A stretch of 64,000 nucleotides of DNA from Bacillus sp. BA3 (GCA_002835675.1 PIZR01000002.1:1217878-1281877); one strand, 5' to 3'; shown: positions 8,238 through 17,198, numbered from the stretch's first letter. The notes: a model not told the origin generated them from the sequence alone. Numbers and translations are program-made.

Positions 8238-8276
8238 ATAAAAAACCTGCATAGAACTAAATTCTACACAGGTTTC
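8238..8276 (-). terminator. Terminator of the 8375-8590 gene
   Basis: AAACCTGTGTAGAA and TTCTATGCAGGTTT form a near-perfect stem on the minus strand, followed by TTTATT. Confidence 0.8.
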
Positions 8277-8374
8277 AAAATCTGTTTTCCACATTTCGAC
8301 TATGGAAATTGCATAACCATGAACTCATAATCTATCCTGTAATAACCCTTAATACCCTATTATGTTGGAGTGAT

Positions 8375-8590
8375 CTACTTTAAATTACGCGTGTAATTAA
8401 ATGTGTCTTTGTTCTGAGGAACGTCAGGATCTTTTTTCCCGGCAGGCTGTACTGCTCTTCCTGTATTTCCGCTATAGCCTTCTTCCATGGGCTCTGGATA
8501 ATGATAATGACCATCATTAACTGATTGAGTTGTTGATTCACCAGTCGCCTGGCTTCCTCCCGTTTCCACTTGTTCTTTCTCGTTATTCAA
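8375..8590 (-). CDS. Small hydrophilic hypothetical protein
   Basis: A 71-residue protein rich in Gly, Glu, Gln, Asn and Pro (MNNEKEQVETGGSQATGEST..., ...QNKDTFNYTRNLK), with no signal or membrane segment and probably disordered. The start is TTG, five bases after GGAGGAG; no better start is nearby. It is flanked by its own terminator and lies next to a spore gene. I do not recognise the family. The composition is typical of small sporulation or stress proteins of Bacillus, which is only a guess. Confidence 0.6.
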   Translation of the reverse strand: MNNEKEQVETGGSQATGESTTQSVNDGHYHYPEPMEEGYSGNTGRAVQPAGKKDPDVPQNKDTFNYTRNLK

Positions 8591-8688
8591 TCCATCTCCT
8601 CCTTCTCTATACCTTTTATAGTATTTGATAAAAGAGCAATAAAATTAAAGGAGAAAAAAGGAAGAACAAATAATGACTCCATTCTTTG

Positions 8689-11028
8689 TTATTTGGAGGT
8701 CAGAAGTAAACTCTCCGTTGTACCGTTTTTCAAGAAGGGACTGGGTTCGCCAACAGTATATATTTGTAAGTCATGCATTGCCCTGGTGCATGCGGTATAG
8801 AACAATCTACGCAGGCTCTCATCGCCATATGTTTGCATGGATGCATTATAAATGATGACTGCATCAAATTCGATGCCCTTGGCCAAATAAGCCGGAATAA
8901 CAACAACACCCTGTTCATATTCATTTGTGCCCTTCTGAACGAGTTTAATTTCACCGTGTACACTAAGGGCATCGTATGCAGCGGCACTTTCGGTAGCAGA
9001 TTTACAGATTATTGCGATTGTATTGTACTCGCGGCGTTGAAAGTCTTTAACTTTAGACAGAATTTTACGGTGCAATTCATCACGGCTGGACACTTGAGTC
9101 AGCACAGGCTTCTCGCCTTCACGTTCGAATGCCTTAATTCGATGGCCTTCAGGAACTAGTTCACGTGTGAATTCTATAATCTGCTTTGTGGATCTGTAGC
9201 TTTGATCCAAGGTTATACTCTCGGTTTCATCTATCCCGTATAAACTGGTAAGAGTCTGGAAATCTACCCGTTCGCTGGCATGAGCAAATATTGCTTGGTT
9301 AAAGTCACCGAGCACGGTCATCCTTGCTGAAGGAAACAACCGTTTCAAAAACTCGAATTGAAACGGGGAATAATCTTGTGCTTCGTCGACAAGCACGTAT
9401 TTTATAGCGGTATTCGTCTGAAACCCTTGTATTAACTCCTTCAGCAGCAAAAACGGAGTCGCGTCTTCGTAATACAGTTTACCTTCGTCCAGCATTTTTT
9501 GCGTTGATAAGCAAATTTTCTTTTCGGCAGGTGTTTCACCCTCATTCCACAGTTCGATCATTATTTGTTCGTCAAAAAGTTGCTTGTATATTCCCTTAAT
9601 ATTGATAAAATGAAGTGCTTTTATCCGTTTGCGCAACGTCTTCAATTTCTTTCGAACAATCATTCGCGCAAGCATTTTATTTTCTATCTCATAATCGTCA
9701 AAGGAATCTTCATTAAGGCCGCGTTTTTTCTCTAAGTGGGTGTATACCTTTTGATAGTCCTCTTTGCTAAGATACTCGATTTCCTCCTGGACCCATGGTT
9801 TTTCCAACTCGGACTTTTCCGTTTCATCAAGCATCTCACATAACCACTCTTTCAATTTTTCAATCCTATTGTGAAACCTTAGTGTGGTGTCTGTGTTATA
9901 AAATCTTTCTGAGATTTGTTTGGCAGAGACGAGCGTTTCCCCTCGGAACTTTACCCCTCTAAAGATCATTCCAGATTGCTCCAATGATTGTCTGTATGTT
10001 TTGATGATTTCAAAGAAGCGAATCGATGCCTTAAATTGGATACTCGCTGTCCTAGTGCTATAGGAAGGATCATCCGCTGCAGTCAACAAAAATTCTAATT
10101 GCTCATAAGGATCCTCAACTTGAAACGAGTCAGTCAGACGATGATCCAGGTATTCCTGGAATGTTACCTGCTGCATATTCTCTTCGCCAAGTTCAGGTAA
10201 CACATTGGATACGTAGTTATTAAACATAGAGTTAGGAGAGAATAGAATGATTTGATCCGCTTTCAGCCTTTCTCGATTCTTGTAGAGCAGGTAAGCGATC
10301 CGTTGAAGGGCAGCTGATGTCTTGCCGCTGCCAGCTGCACCTTGAACAATGAGCAGACGTCCGCGATCGTTTCGGATGATCCTATTTTGCTCCCGTTGAA
10401 TGGTGGCAACAATACTGTGCATATGCTTATCCGTTCCCTTGCCAAGTACCTGCTGCAGTATCTCATCTCCAATGGTGAGACTCGTATCGAACATTGATTC
10501 GATAACGCCTCCCTTGATCATGTATTGCCACTTGTTCTCCAGCATCCCCCGAATTATGCCACCGGGAGTGGAGTATTCTACAGGACCCGGAGGATAGTCA
10601 TAATAAACACTCGAAATCGGAGCCCTCCAATCGTAGATAATGAAGTTTTCTCCTGTTGTATCAGTAAGAGTGGAGGTCCCAATATAAATTTGTTCCGTAA
10701 GGGAAGACCCTTCTTCAGTGACATCGATCCGGCCGAAATAAGGCACTTCCTGCATGCGGCGCAGTGTTGACAACCTCTTGAAGGAATATCTATGTGCGCC
10801 TTCGCTTTGTGACAAGTCTTGAGCCTGCTGCCTTAAGCCAATGATCGTCTCGAGGTAATCATCGAAAGTATCGATATTAACCTTGAGGTCATCCCAAAAA
10901 TGTTTACGGATATTAACGACTTCTTTTCTGCGCTGTGAAGTCTCTCCTTCTATTTTGCTGATTTGTTTCGTGATTGTATTTATCACCTCATCCAAACGTT
11001 CTTGCTCCTGCCGAAGTTCATTGGTCAT
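8689..11028 (-). CDS. helD: HelD-type RNA polymerase-recycling ATPase
   Basis: A 779-residue UvrD/Rep-like superfamily 1 ATPase. An N-terminal coiled coil (about residues 1-75) matches the HelD arm that enters RNA polymerase's secondary channel. Walker A is GAAGSGKT (about 230-237), and later motifs include VLVDEAQDYSPFQ, LDQSYRST and a final LFYTACTRAMHDL. HelD removes stalled RNA polymerase and recycles it using ATP. A GTG start at 11037 overlaps the AAGGAG site, so the ATG at 11028, eight bases after it, is preferred. It is divergent from a predicted plus-strand small RNA promoter about 35 bases upstream. Confidence 0.85.
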   Translation of the reverse strand: MTNELRQEQERLDEVINTITKQISKIEGETSQRRKEVVNIRKHFWDDLKVNIDTFDDYLETIIGLRQQAQDLSQSEGAHRYSFKRLSTLRRMQEVPYFGRIDVTEEGSSLTEQIYIGTSTLTDTTGENFIIYDWRAPISSVYYDYPPGPVEYSTPGGIIRGMLENKWQYMIKGGVIESMFDTSLTIGDEILQQVLGKGTDKHMHSIVATIQREQNRIIRNDRGRLLIVQGAAGSGKTSAALQRIAYLLYKNRERLKADQIILFSPNSMFNNYVSNVLPELGEENMQQVTFQEYLDHRLTDSFQVEDPYEQLEFLLTAADDPSYSTRTASIQFKASIRFFEIIKTYRQSLEQSGMIFRGVKFRGETLVSAKQISERFYNTDTTLRFHNRIEKLKEWLCEMLDETEKSELEKPWVQEEIEYLSKEDYQKVYTHLEKKRGLNEDSFDDYEIENKMLARMIVRKKLKTLRKRIKALHFINIKGIYKQLFDEQIMIELWNEGETPAEKKICLSTQKMLDEGKLYYEDATPFLLLKELIQGFQTNTAIKYVLVDEAQDYSPFQFEFLKRLFPSARMTVLGDFNQAIFAHASERVDFQTLTSLYGIDETESITLDQSYRSTKQIIEFTRELVPEGHRIKAFEREGEKPVLTQVSSRDELHRKILSKVKDFQRREYNTIAIICKSATESAAAYDALSVHGEIKLVQKGTNEYEQGVVVIPAYLAKGIEFDAVIIYNASMQTYGDESLRRLFYTACTRAMHDLQIYTVGEPSPFLKNGTTESLLLTSK

Positions 11029-11063
11029 ATCAGACACTCCTTTAAAAAATGAGAAATTAGGGG

Positions 11064-11092
11064 TTGACTAGAGGTGAGTTTTACCTTATACT
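11064..11092 (+). promoter_or_regulatory. Sigma-A-type promoter of candidate small RNA
   Basis: TTGACT (11064-11069), a 17-base spacer and TATACT (11087-11092), close to consensus. The predicted start is about 11099. No ORF with a ribosome binding site follows before a terminator at 11241-11277. Confidence 0.7.
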
Positions 11093-11098
11093 TATAGT

Positions 11099-11278
11099 AA
11101 GGGGTAAACTGTTTTTATATATTATAAATTGTGTTTCTATACTAATTTATCACAATTGCAGAATTATATCAATGTATATTTCATAACAGTTGCCATAATG
11201 AATCGTCATTTTAAACTCTAATTTAACATTTAAAGTCAGTAACCAGTTGAGCAAGTAGCTTGACTGGTTATTTTTTTA
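11099..11278 (+). ncRNA. Candidate small RNA between helD and zinc-ribbon gene
   Basis: About 180 bases run from the predicted start to an intrinsic terminator (AACCAGTTGAGC / GCTTGACTGGTT then TTTTTTT at 11241-11277). Inside, AATTGTG and CACAATT at about 11130-11157 form a second hairpin. The only ORFs are four to seven codons long. It matches no RNA family I can name. The transcript is inferred from promoter plus terminator. Confidence 0.45.
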
Positions 11279-11431
11279 TGACTATTTTCATCTCGAAAGC
11301 CTAGTCCTGTTTTTGCTGCAACACTCACATTAACGGTTGATTCGTTGTAACGATGACATGTGATATTGTCTTGACTTAATATTGTTTGTTAGATTATGTT
11401 TAGAAAAAAACTTTTTGCAGGAGAATTTATA

Positions 11432-11689
11432 ATGAAAAAATATAAAGCATGTCAGAGTTGTGGAATGCCGCTTTCTAAGGATGAATTAGGTGGAGGAACT
11501 GAAAAAGACGGTAGTAAAAGTACTAAATATTGCAGTCATTGTTATATAAATGGTGACTTCACTCAAAATATTACTGCGATAGACATGCAAAAATTTGTTC
11601 AAAATCATATGATGGAAAATATGAAAATGCCTAAATTTATTGCTAAGTTTTTCACTAGAGGCATCCCAAAGTTAGAGCGATGGAATTAA
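11432..11689 (+). CDS. Zinc-ribbon domain protein
   Basis: An 85-residue protein with paired cysteines KACQSCGMPLSKDE and YCSHCYINGDF (CxxC...CxxC), matching the putative zinc-ribbon family of small cytoplasmic proteins. The downstream half is helical (FVQNHMMENMKMPKF) and ends IPKLERWN. An upstream in-frame ATG at 11396 is possible, but the ATG at 11432 follows AGGAG by eight bases. The function of the family is unknown; zinc binding is expected from the four cysteines. Confidence 0.75.
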   Translation: MKKYKACQSCGMPLSKDELGGGTEKDGSKSTKYCSHCYINGDFTQNITAIDMQKFVQNHMMENMKMPKFIAKFFTRGIPKLERWN

Positions 11690-11781
11690 TCAACTATTAG
11701 AAAACGAATGAACTTTTTTATCTTTTTTCTGTAGATTTGAAAGAAAGTCGTACTGTTTATAAAAATGCGAAGAAAAAGGCG

Positions 11782-11820
11782 ATAAAGACAAATCCATATA
11801 AACGGATTTGTCTTTTTGTT
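11782..11820. terminator. Bidirectional terminator
   Basis: AAAGACAAATCC pairs with GGATTTGTCTTT, with TTTTTGTTTC on the plus side and an A-rich plus-side leader. It lies between the convergent zinc-ribbon gene and glnL. Confidence 0.8.
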
Positions 11821-11888
11821 TCTTCAATTGAATAATATGAAAATGTTTTTATGAATTTTCAATCTATTCAACTTGTGTTTCTGGTTTA

Positions 11889-12809
11889 TTATTTCATCAT
11901 CTGTCTTGCTTCCATAAACAGCACTTGAATAAACTTTTTCATGTTATTACGGCTCTGGCTGCTTACTTTTTTGCTTTTGTCTTCTAGCTCCAGCATTTTT
12001 TTGCGGACTTCCGAGAAATCAAAAAATGTGGATGAATAGGCTTCGAATTTTGGATTCATATAATCCGTCAATCCTAATGAAGCGATATGGATGAGGGCCT
12101 GATTAAGAGCGCGGCGGACACGCTGCTCAGAGGCTTTCATTTCTTTCTGGATTTCGGCCTCTTTCGCTTGATCTCCCAGCTTTTCAGCAGCAATCCCAGC
12201 AAAAATTTCCTTTAAATATGGAAACGTATAGGCGGAACCGAGTCTTTGCTTTTCTTTTTGAAGGAACCCTAAAATGTTTAGCAAATCCTCGCTTCCCCCT
12301 TCTCCAATCATACCTAAATCGGAAATTAAGGAACGTCCGGCTTCCATAATACTTTTTGTATGAGAGGAGGACACTTTTGAAGACTTCGGGCGGCCCGTAA
12401 ACACGTTCAACGATTTTTGAATGCCCTGGATCGATTGATCCACCAATATTCGCTCGTTTACTTTGTTTAATATGCATGAAATTTCAACTTGGTTCAGCGG
12501 CTTTATAATGTAGTATTCCGCCCCTAATCTATACGCCTCTCCAATCAGTTCCTTCGATTCCACTTGCGAAATCATCACGAACTTTCCTTGAAATCCATCA
12601 GCAAGAGACCTGATTGTTTCAATTCCATCCCTTAATGGCATGAGTAAATCAATTAAGACAACGTCTGCTTTTTTTAAAAGCAACAAGCCATTATTCACTA
12701 AAGCTCCGTCTTCTGCTTCTCCCACCACTTTGCCTAAATCTTCATCTTCAATCATCTCTGTCAGCATTCCTCGAATGGCAGGATCGTCATCTATAATGAA
12801 ATAATTCAT
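11889..12809 (-). CDS. glnL: GlnL-type response regulator (REC + YcbB domain)
   Basis: A 306-residue response regulator. The receiver domain has FIIDDDP, phosphoacceptor Asp54 in VLIDLLMP and Lys103 in IIKPLN. The C-terminal half, about residues 130-306, is all-helical and resembles the YcbB domain of B. subtilis GlnL rather than a winged helix. Its start overlaps the end of the kinase gene by four bases (ATGA), implying coupled translation. In B. subtilis, GlnKL activates the glutaminase/glutamine transporter genes glsA-glnT when glutamine is present; those genes are not in this window, so the target is inferred. Confidence 0.7.
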   Translation of the reverse strand: MNYFIIDDDPAIRGMLTEMIEDEDLGKVVGEAEDGALVNNGLLLLKKADVVLIDLLMPLRDGIETIRSLADGFQGKFVMISQVESKELIGEAYRLGAEYYIIKPLNQVEISCILNKVNERILVDQSIQGIQKSLNVFTGRPKSSKVSSSHTKSIMEAGRSLISDLGMIGEGGSEDLLNILGFLQKEKQRLGSAYTFPYLKEIFAGIAAEKLGDQAKEAEIQKEMKASEQRVRRALNQALIHIASLGLTDYMNPKFEAYSSTFFDFSEVRKKMLELEDKSKKVSSQSRNNMKKFIQVLFMEARQMMK

Positions 12810-14077
12810 CTCGTTAACCCTTTCTCCATAATCGCATCAATCGGAAGTCCAACGATGAATACGGTTTCTTTATAGTTATCCATTAGCCTGATATGTCCTC
12901 CAAATTTTTCAACAGTTTGTTTCACATACGATAAACCAATTCCCGTCGAAGGGTTTCCCGCCGCATCGAATTTCTTTGTATATCCTGCTGTAAAAATGAC
13001 TTCCTTCTGCTTCGGTGCAATGCCGGGGCCATTGTCACTGATGTAAAACTCCACGAATTGATCTTTCCTTTTCACATGCAGAGATACGTATCCCTCTTCT
13101 TTAATGGCTTCCACTGCATTGGCCAATAAATTATTTATTAATGATAATACCATATATACATGGTAGGGCGGATGGTCACCATCTATATGCAAGGAAAATG
13201 AAATATCTTTGCGAAGGGACTCTGCATATCGTCTATTGGACACGATCATGATGTTACCAAGCTCTTCGATATTCATATATTCCAGCAGGTTTTCGGAAGA
13301 CATGAGTTCCGACAGCCCCGCATAAATCCGCTGGTTATCTTTTTTGATCTCATGCACGAGACCTGCAATCTGCAACGCAGTTTGCGGATCGCTTCCATTA
13401 TTACCCTCTGATTTTAACCGACGGTAAAAGTCATAACAAGTGCGGGTGATTTCTTCCGCATTTTGCATCGTTTTCTTCAGTTGAACCGATTCTTCATACA
13501 AACTTGAAATGAAAAGCAGCATTTGTTCCTTTTGCTTGCGCTGCTCCGCTTCTGCGAACTTTGCTTCTCTCAGCTTTAATATATTAAAAAAGCCGAGGAC
13601 GAAAAAGCTTCGAATAAAGGCGATTAAAACGAGTTGGTCAATGGCTAGCAAGGGTGTGTCCTGATTCGCCAAGAAGGAACGGATCGCCATTTCCGATACA
13701 CTTGCAAAAAGCTCGATCAATACCCCTAAAAGCCCGACCATTAAAGGCTGATCGTGGCGTTCGTTCAATTTAGTCTTATGAAATGCGAACGCGTAGATGA
13801 AATAATAGAAAAAGGCGGGAAAATGAAGATACATCGCTTCCTCAACAGATATGTCCCGTATTCCGACAGCCAGTGAAAAACGTAAAAAAAACACACTCAT
13901 TCCCGTCACTATGCCTGCAATAATCGGGTGGATGCTCCTCCCCCATAGTAAAAACAAGAAGAAGACGGGGGTTCCCAAACTGACTCTGAATGTATCATCG
14001 AAGGGGTAAAACTTGAATTCGCCCGCAAGAGGCACCGCAATCATAATCAATAGTAATATCCTTATACTCTTTTTCAA
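12806..14077 (-). CDS. glnK: GlnK-type sensor histidine kinase
   Basis: A 423-residue membrane kinase. Residues 1-170 hold about six transmembrane segments, followed by a coiled linker (KFAEAEQRKQKEQM). The phosphoacceptor is probably His242 in GLVHEIKKDNQRIYAGL, the SpoOB_a/DcuS-like helix of the GlnK/CitA group. The ATPase domain has NNLLANAVEAIKE (N), DNGPGI (G1) and STGIGLSYVK (G2). It forms an operon with the regulator downstream through a four-base overlap. It corresponds to B. subtilis YcbA/GlnK in size and domain order. Glutamine sensing is known for that family and only inferred here. Confidence 0.7.
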   Translation of the reverse strand: MKKSIRILLLIMIAVPLAGEFKFYPFDDTFRVSLGTPVFFLFLLWGRSIHPIIAGIVTGMSVFFLRFSLAVGIRDISVEEAMYLHFPAFFYYFIYAFAFHKTKLNERHDQPLMVGLLGVLIELFASVSEMAIRSFLANQDTPLLAIDQLVLIAFIRSFFVLGFFNILKLREAKFAEAEQRKQKEQMLLFISSLYEESVQLKKTMQNAEEITRTCYDFYRRLKSEGNNGSDPQTALQIAGLVHEIKKDNQRIYAGLSELMSSENLLEYMNIEELGNIMIVSNRRYAESLRKDISFSLHIDGDHPPYHVYMVLSLINNLLANAVEAIKEEGYVSLHVKRKDQFVEFYISDNGPGIAPKQKEVIFTAGYTKKFDAAGNPSTGIGLSYVKQTVEKFGGHIRLMDNYKETVFIVGLPIDAIMEKGLTR

Positions 14078-14096
14078 TACGGTCCCTCCCCAGTCA

Positions 14097-14387
14097 CTAT
14101 ATTAAAAACATAACACATGAAAAGGTAAAAAAGTGAGAAGGGTTTTGACTGAAATTATTATTTTTTCTGTAGGGTTTATTGTTCGTATTATTTATTTCTG
14201 CTTTTATCATAATTTTTTCATGATAAGCGTAATGCTCCTCATTTAATTCTGCTTTTAACGCCATCCCATTTTTCTCTACTATTAGGGGTTTATTTATCGC
14301 TTCATCCTCATTACCAAAGCAACCACTTATAAAAAAGGTCACCATTAAACAAATTCCCAATCCCATTAAGGATTTCTGCTTTTTCAT
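14097..14387 (-). CDS. Truncated lipoprotein
   Basis: A 96-residue product with a clear lipoprotein signal (LMVTFFISGC, lipid-modified Cys about 23), then GNEDEAINKPLIVEKNGM and ALKAELNEEHYAYHEKIMIK, which looks like the first strands of a BsuPI-like or other Ig-like beta domain. The last 20 residues (NNNFSQNPSHFFTFSCVMFLI) are unlike the rest and probably reflect a frameshift or deletion that cut off most of the domain. It lies just upstream of glnK. It may be expressed as a short lipopeptide but is probably a pseudogene. Confidence 0.5.
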   Translation of the reverse strand: MKKQKSLMGLGICLMVTFFISGCFGNEDEAINKPLIVEKNGMALKAELNEEHYAYHEKIMIKAEINNTNNKPYRKNNNFSQNPSHFFTFSCVMFLI

Positions 14388-14664
14388 ACTTCATTCCTCA
14401 CCTTCCATCTATAAATTCCATACTCATCTTTACTTTTCTCAATTATAAGGGATTTTTATTTTTTAAAACGTTAATCCACATTGACTTTTCCTATCTTTAG
14501 GAAATATTCCACATATATTGGTAAAAAGGTATCTTCGTTGTGAAAAGAAGGAGTGTGTTGCAGGACTATTTGACTAGCAATTCACTAAAATCCAAAATTT
14601 CGATATTTTATAAGAACTTTTGTTCCATTTTCCAGAATATTGTCAAAATCACCTCTTTACCTTA

Positions 14665-14693
14665 TTGATTTTTTGTAGATTACAGTCTAATAT
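14665..14693 (+). promoter_or_regulatory. Sigma-A-type promoter of the sortase/substrate locus
   Basis: TTGATT (14665-14670), a 17-base spacer and TAATAT (14688-14693), followed about 40 bases later by the AGAGGAGGAAA ribosome binding site of the Excalibur gene. The AT-rich stretch 14400-14660 upstream holds no gene that I can see. Confidence 0.65.
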
Positions 14694-14733
14694 TGTAAGG
14701 AGCACCATAACATACTAGAGGAGGAAAATACTG

Positions 14734-15255
14734 ATGAAGAAATTGTTTGTATGTTTATTTGGTTTTGCACTCTTTTTCACAGCTGGTCAATCTAATGCAA
14801 GTGCTGCTGGAGCTGGGGACAAGAACTGTGGAGACTTCTCATCTACTCAAGAGGTAATGAAATTCTGGAAAGATAACGGGTACAGTGCTTCTAATGACCC
14901 TCATGACCTTGATAGAGATAGCGATGGCTTACCATGTGAAGTTTCTCAAAGCGAGTATGATAGTTTCGTAGCATCAACAGACGATTCTAAAGAAGAAGAT
15001 ACTTCAGGTACAAAAGAAGAATCTTCAGATACAAATGAAGAATCAGATGACAACTCAACAACTGTTACGAACGATGACACAAACAAAGATGACGATTCAA
15101 GCAAATCAGATGAGTCCACATCTACTACTTCTGACTCTAAAGAAGGCGAAAAATTACCAGAAACAGCATCTAACGCTGTGACAATGATGGGATTAAGTGC
15201 ATTCCTTCTTGCTGCTGGTTCTCTTCTAGTGTTCCGTAAGAAACAAACTAACTAA
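14734..15255 (+). CDS. Sortase-anchored Excalibur-domain surface protein
   Basis: A 173-residue secreted protein. A Sec signal peptide (about 1-25, ending SNASAAG) is followed by one Excalibur domain (NCGDFSSTQEVMKFWKDNGY, then DLDRDSDGLPCE, an EF-hand-like DxDxDGxxCE calcium loop), then an Asp/Ser/Thr/Glu-rich spacer (about 85-140) and a sorting signal LPETA, a hydrophobic span and RKKQTN. The LPxTA-type motif is of the kind used by class D sortases, and the next gene is one. It is probably the dedicated substrate, displayed on the cell wall. The role of Excalibur domains is not settled; calcium binding is inferred. Confidence 0.85.
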   Translation: MKKLFVCLFGFALFFTAGQSNASAAGAGDKNCGDFSSTQEVMKFWKDNGYSASNDPHDLDRDSDGLPCEVSQSEYDSFVASTDDSKEEDTSGTKEESSDTNEESDDNSTTVTNDDTNKDDDSSKSDESTSTTSDSKEGEKLPETASNAVTMMGLSAFLLAAGSLLVFRKKQTN

Positions 15256-15262
15256 TTTTTTC

Positions 15263-15295
15263 AAGAGGACGACATAACCTGTCGTCTTCTTTTCC
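15263..15295 (+). terminator. Terminator/attenuator between substrate and sortase genes
   Basis: AAGAGGACGAC and GTCGTCTTCTT pair, then TTCC. It lies between the two genes and would make the substrate transcript more abundant than the sortase transcript. Confidence 0.7.
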
Positions 15296-15310
15296 TTTAA
15301 GGTGGTAATC

Positions 15311-15958
15311 ATGAGAAAATATCTAGGGTTTTTATTTATCATAATTGGATTAAGCATAGGCACCTACTATTTTATAGAATGGAACACCGGTCGTTCTGCT
15401 GCGGAAGAATTGAATCCAAAAGAATTAAAGAAATATGAGAAAATGGAAGCCAATGCAAAAGAACGTCCAGAACCAAATACGCAGCAGGAAAAAGAAACAG
15501 CTACTAAAGAACCCGTTCTTCAAACTCCTTCCACCAACGTAAATCACACAGAGGGAGATAAAATTGCTTATTTAGTGGTTCCTAAGTTCAAACAAAAGTA
15601 TTCAGTCTTTTGGGGAGCAGATGAAAATGTGCTAAAAAAAGGCGTGGGTATGTTCGTGAGCGAGCTAACCACAGCCCCTGATGGAGGCGGTCATACAGTA
15701 TTAAGCGGTCATAGAGATACGATTTTTTATAAATTGGATGAGTTAGAAACCGGAGACATGCTCAATGTGGAGTATGACAAAAAAGTGTATTCCTATTCTA
15801 TCAATAAAATCTTTATTACGGACCCGGATGACCGGACAGTAATTGTAAAAAAAGGTGTTCCAAAATTAACCTTAACTACCTGTTACCCCTTCAATTTCGT
15901 AGGTGACGCACCTGAGCGATACATCATTCAGGCAGAATTAATTGACAGTGGGACTTAA
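15311..15958 (+). CDS. Class D sortase
   Basis: A 215-residue membrane transpeptidase. One N-terminal membrane helix (about 4-24) is followed by a charged linker and a sortase beta-barrel. The catalytic residues are visible: His134 (LSGHRDT), Cys191 (TLTTCYPF) and Arg203 (PERYII). Class D (SrtD/YhcS-like) enzymes in Bacillus act at LPxTx-type signals and attach proteins to peptidoglycan. The ATG at 15311 is five bases after AAGGTGG; a GTG at 15302 is inside that site and is rejected. It is directly downstream of its likely LPETA substrate and closes with a strong terminator. Confidence 0.85.
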   Translation: MRKYLGFLFIIIGLSIGTYYFIEWNTGRSAAEELNPKELKKYEKMEANAKERPEPNTQQEKETATKEPVLQTPSTNVNHTEGDKIAYLVVPKFKQKYSVFWGADENVLKKGVGMFVSELTTAPDGGGHTVLSGHRDTIFYKLDELETGDMLNVEYDKKVYSYSINKIFITDPDDRTVIVKKGVPKLTLTTCYPFNFVGDAPERYIIQAELIDSGT

Positions 15959-15999
15959 CAAGACAGCATTCAACTAGATGCTGTCTTGTTTTTTGTTTT
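15957..15999 (+). terminator. Terminator of the sortase gene
   Basis: AACAAGACAGCAT pairs with ATGCTGTCTTGTT, followed by TTTTGTTTTT. Confidence 0.9.
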
Positions 16000-16063
16000 T
16001 ACATGGTTTCCAATTATTTAAGGGAAGTTCCTTAAAAAGGTGATATTTTTGTCATCTCTAGGT

Positions 16064-16333
16064 TTATGTTTGACTGGATATTTTCTTGGCAGTTTTAATA
16101 TCTAAACTGATAGTCTCTATGTCTGCAAGCTTACTAGAAAATTTCTCGAAATATTGTACCAGATTATCTGAAAATGCCTCCCTTGCCTTTCCTGCGTCCC
16201 ATGTCGTGACTGATTCGATAAGGTTTTTAAGAAGTAATTGTCCGGCTCGAAGATTTTCAATAAGTGCTGAATAATTTTTATCCATAAATTCAAGTTCTTC
16301 CAGTTCCGTCATAAGTGCTTTTAATTCTTTCAT
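16064..16333 (-). CDS. WXG100-like small helical protein
   Basis: An 89-residue all-helical protein. The sequence SVTTWDAGKAREAFSDNL near the middle, between two long amphipathic helices, is a WxG-like turn as in WXG100/LXG-partner proteins of type VII secretion. It begins one base after the stop of the lipase-like gene, so the two form one transcript. Homologous small proteins usually act as secretion partners of larger toxins. Because the upstream gene is broken, this is probably a leftover of a type VII effector locus. The WXG assignment rests on motif and fold pattern only. Confidence 0.5.
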   Translation of the reverse strand: MKELKALMTELEELEFMDKNYSALIENLRAGQLLLKNLIESVTTWDAGKAREAFSDNLVQYFEKFSSKLADIETISLDIKTAKKISSQT

Positions 16334-16334
16334 T

Positions 16335-17177
16335 CTAAAGTATCGCCTTTACAAGTGCCTTTGAAGCATCATTAAGATTAGTAGACATATTCGAGGTTTC
16401 TTGTGAAAACCACCGCCTAAATTGTTGGATGGATAATACCGCTTCTTCTTGAGTATGCCCGCTCTTTTTAATTCCGTCTAGTCTATTTATGTAACTAGTA
16501 GCTTCTGAACAGATGTCATCTACCCTGGTAAGAAAGTAATTCAGGTCTTTTATAACATCTTCTAAATGTTCGGCCGTTATCCGGATAGTCGTTCCATCTG
16601 AGGATACATACCTCGGAGACTGCCATAATTCTCGACCTGTCTGCACGTTCGTTAGCGTCGGATTTGATAAGTTACCCAAGCCATCAAAAGAATAATGATT
16701 TAAATCGTGGAATTTATCGTTAGCGATGGATGAATAGAAGCGAGACAATGGTTTATTTTGATACTCTGCATTTTCGAATTCAAAGGAAGAACCGATGTAA
16801 TAACTCGAACCAATATGCCTATCATAGGGGTTAAATGCCCCTGCTCCTATCGAATCCTTCGGATGAATATAATTGACTATCGTTTGGTCATATTCCCCCT
16901 TCTTCGCTTTCTTCTGAAGCTTTTCAGGCAAAAGTTCCAATACAGAGGGAGCGCTATATGTGACTGCATCTACTGCATGGAGCGCACCTGCATAAGAAGC
17001 CAAAGCCCCGCCTAAGGAATGACCTGTTAAGGAAACCTTTGCATGGGGTTATTTTTTCTTTACCGCTTTGACTAAATCATCTGCCTCCGTAAATTGATTA
17101 GCATAATAGGGCTTCTTTATTACTTGAGGCCCTTGTAAGTAACAGTAGGATTCAGTAGGTTCCGGTAGGATGATCAT
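16335..17177 (-). pseudogene. Lipase-like (GHSLGG) protein interrupted by a stop codon
   Basis: The minus-strand frame is open from ATG 17177 to 16335 except for one TAA at 17049-17051 (codon 43). Just after it comes PHAKVSLTGHSLGGALASY, the nucleophile elbow of class 3-type alpha/beta lipases, then YSAPSVLELLPEKL and HPKDSIGAG; the C-terminal 90 residues are helical. The context AVKKK-stop-PHAKV suggests a Tyr codon changed to TAA. Family members are normally longer at the N-terminus, so the 5' part also seems lost. The 222-aa remainder could be translated from an internal ATG but lacks the catalytic Ser motif. It is coupled to the WXG-like gene, suggesting a type VII secreted lipase relic. 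Confidence 0.65.
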
Positions 17178-17198
17178 AAACTTAAAATAATCTAAAAA

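Noticed and set aside
8009..8254. 81-codon plus-strand ORF
   Set aside because: Antisense to sspL, which has a strong ribosome binding site, a family match and a terminator.
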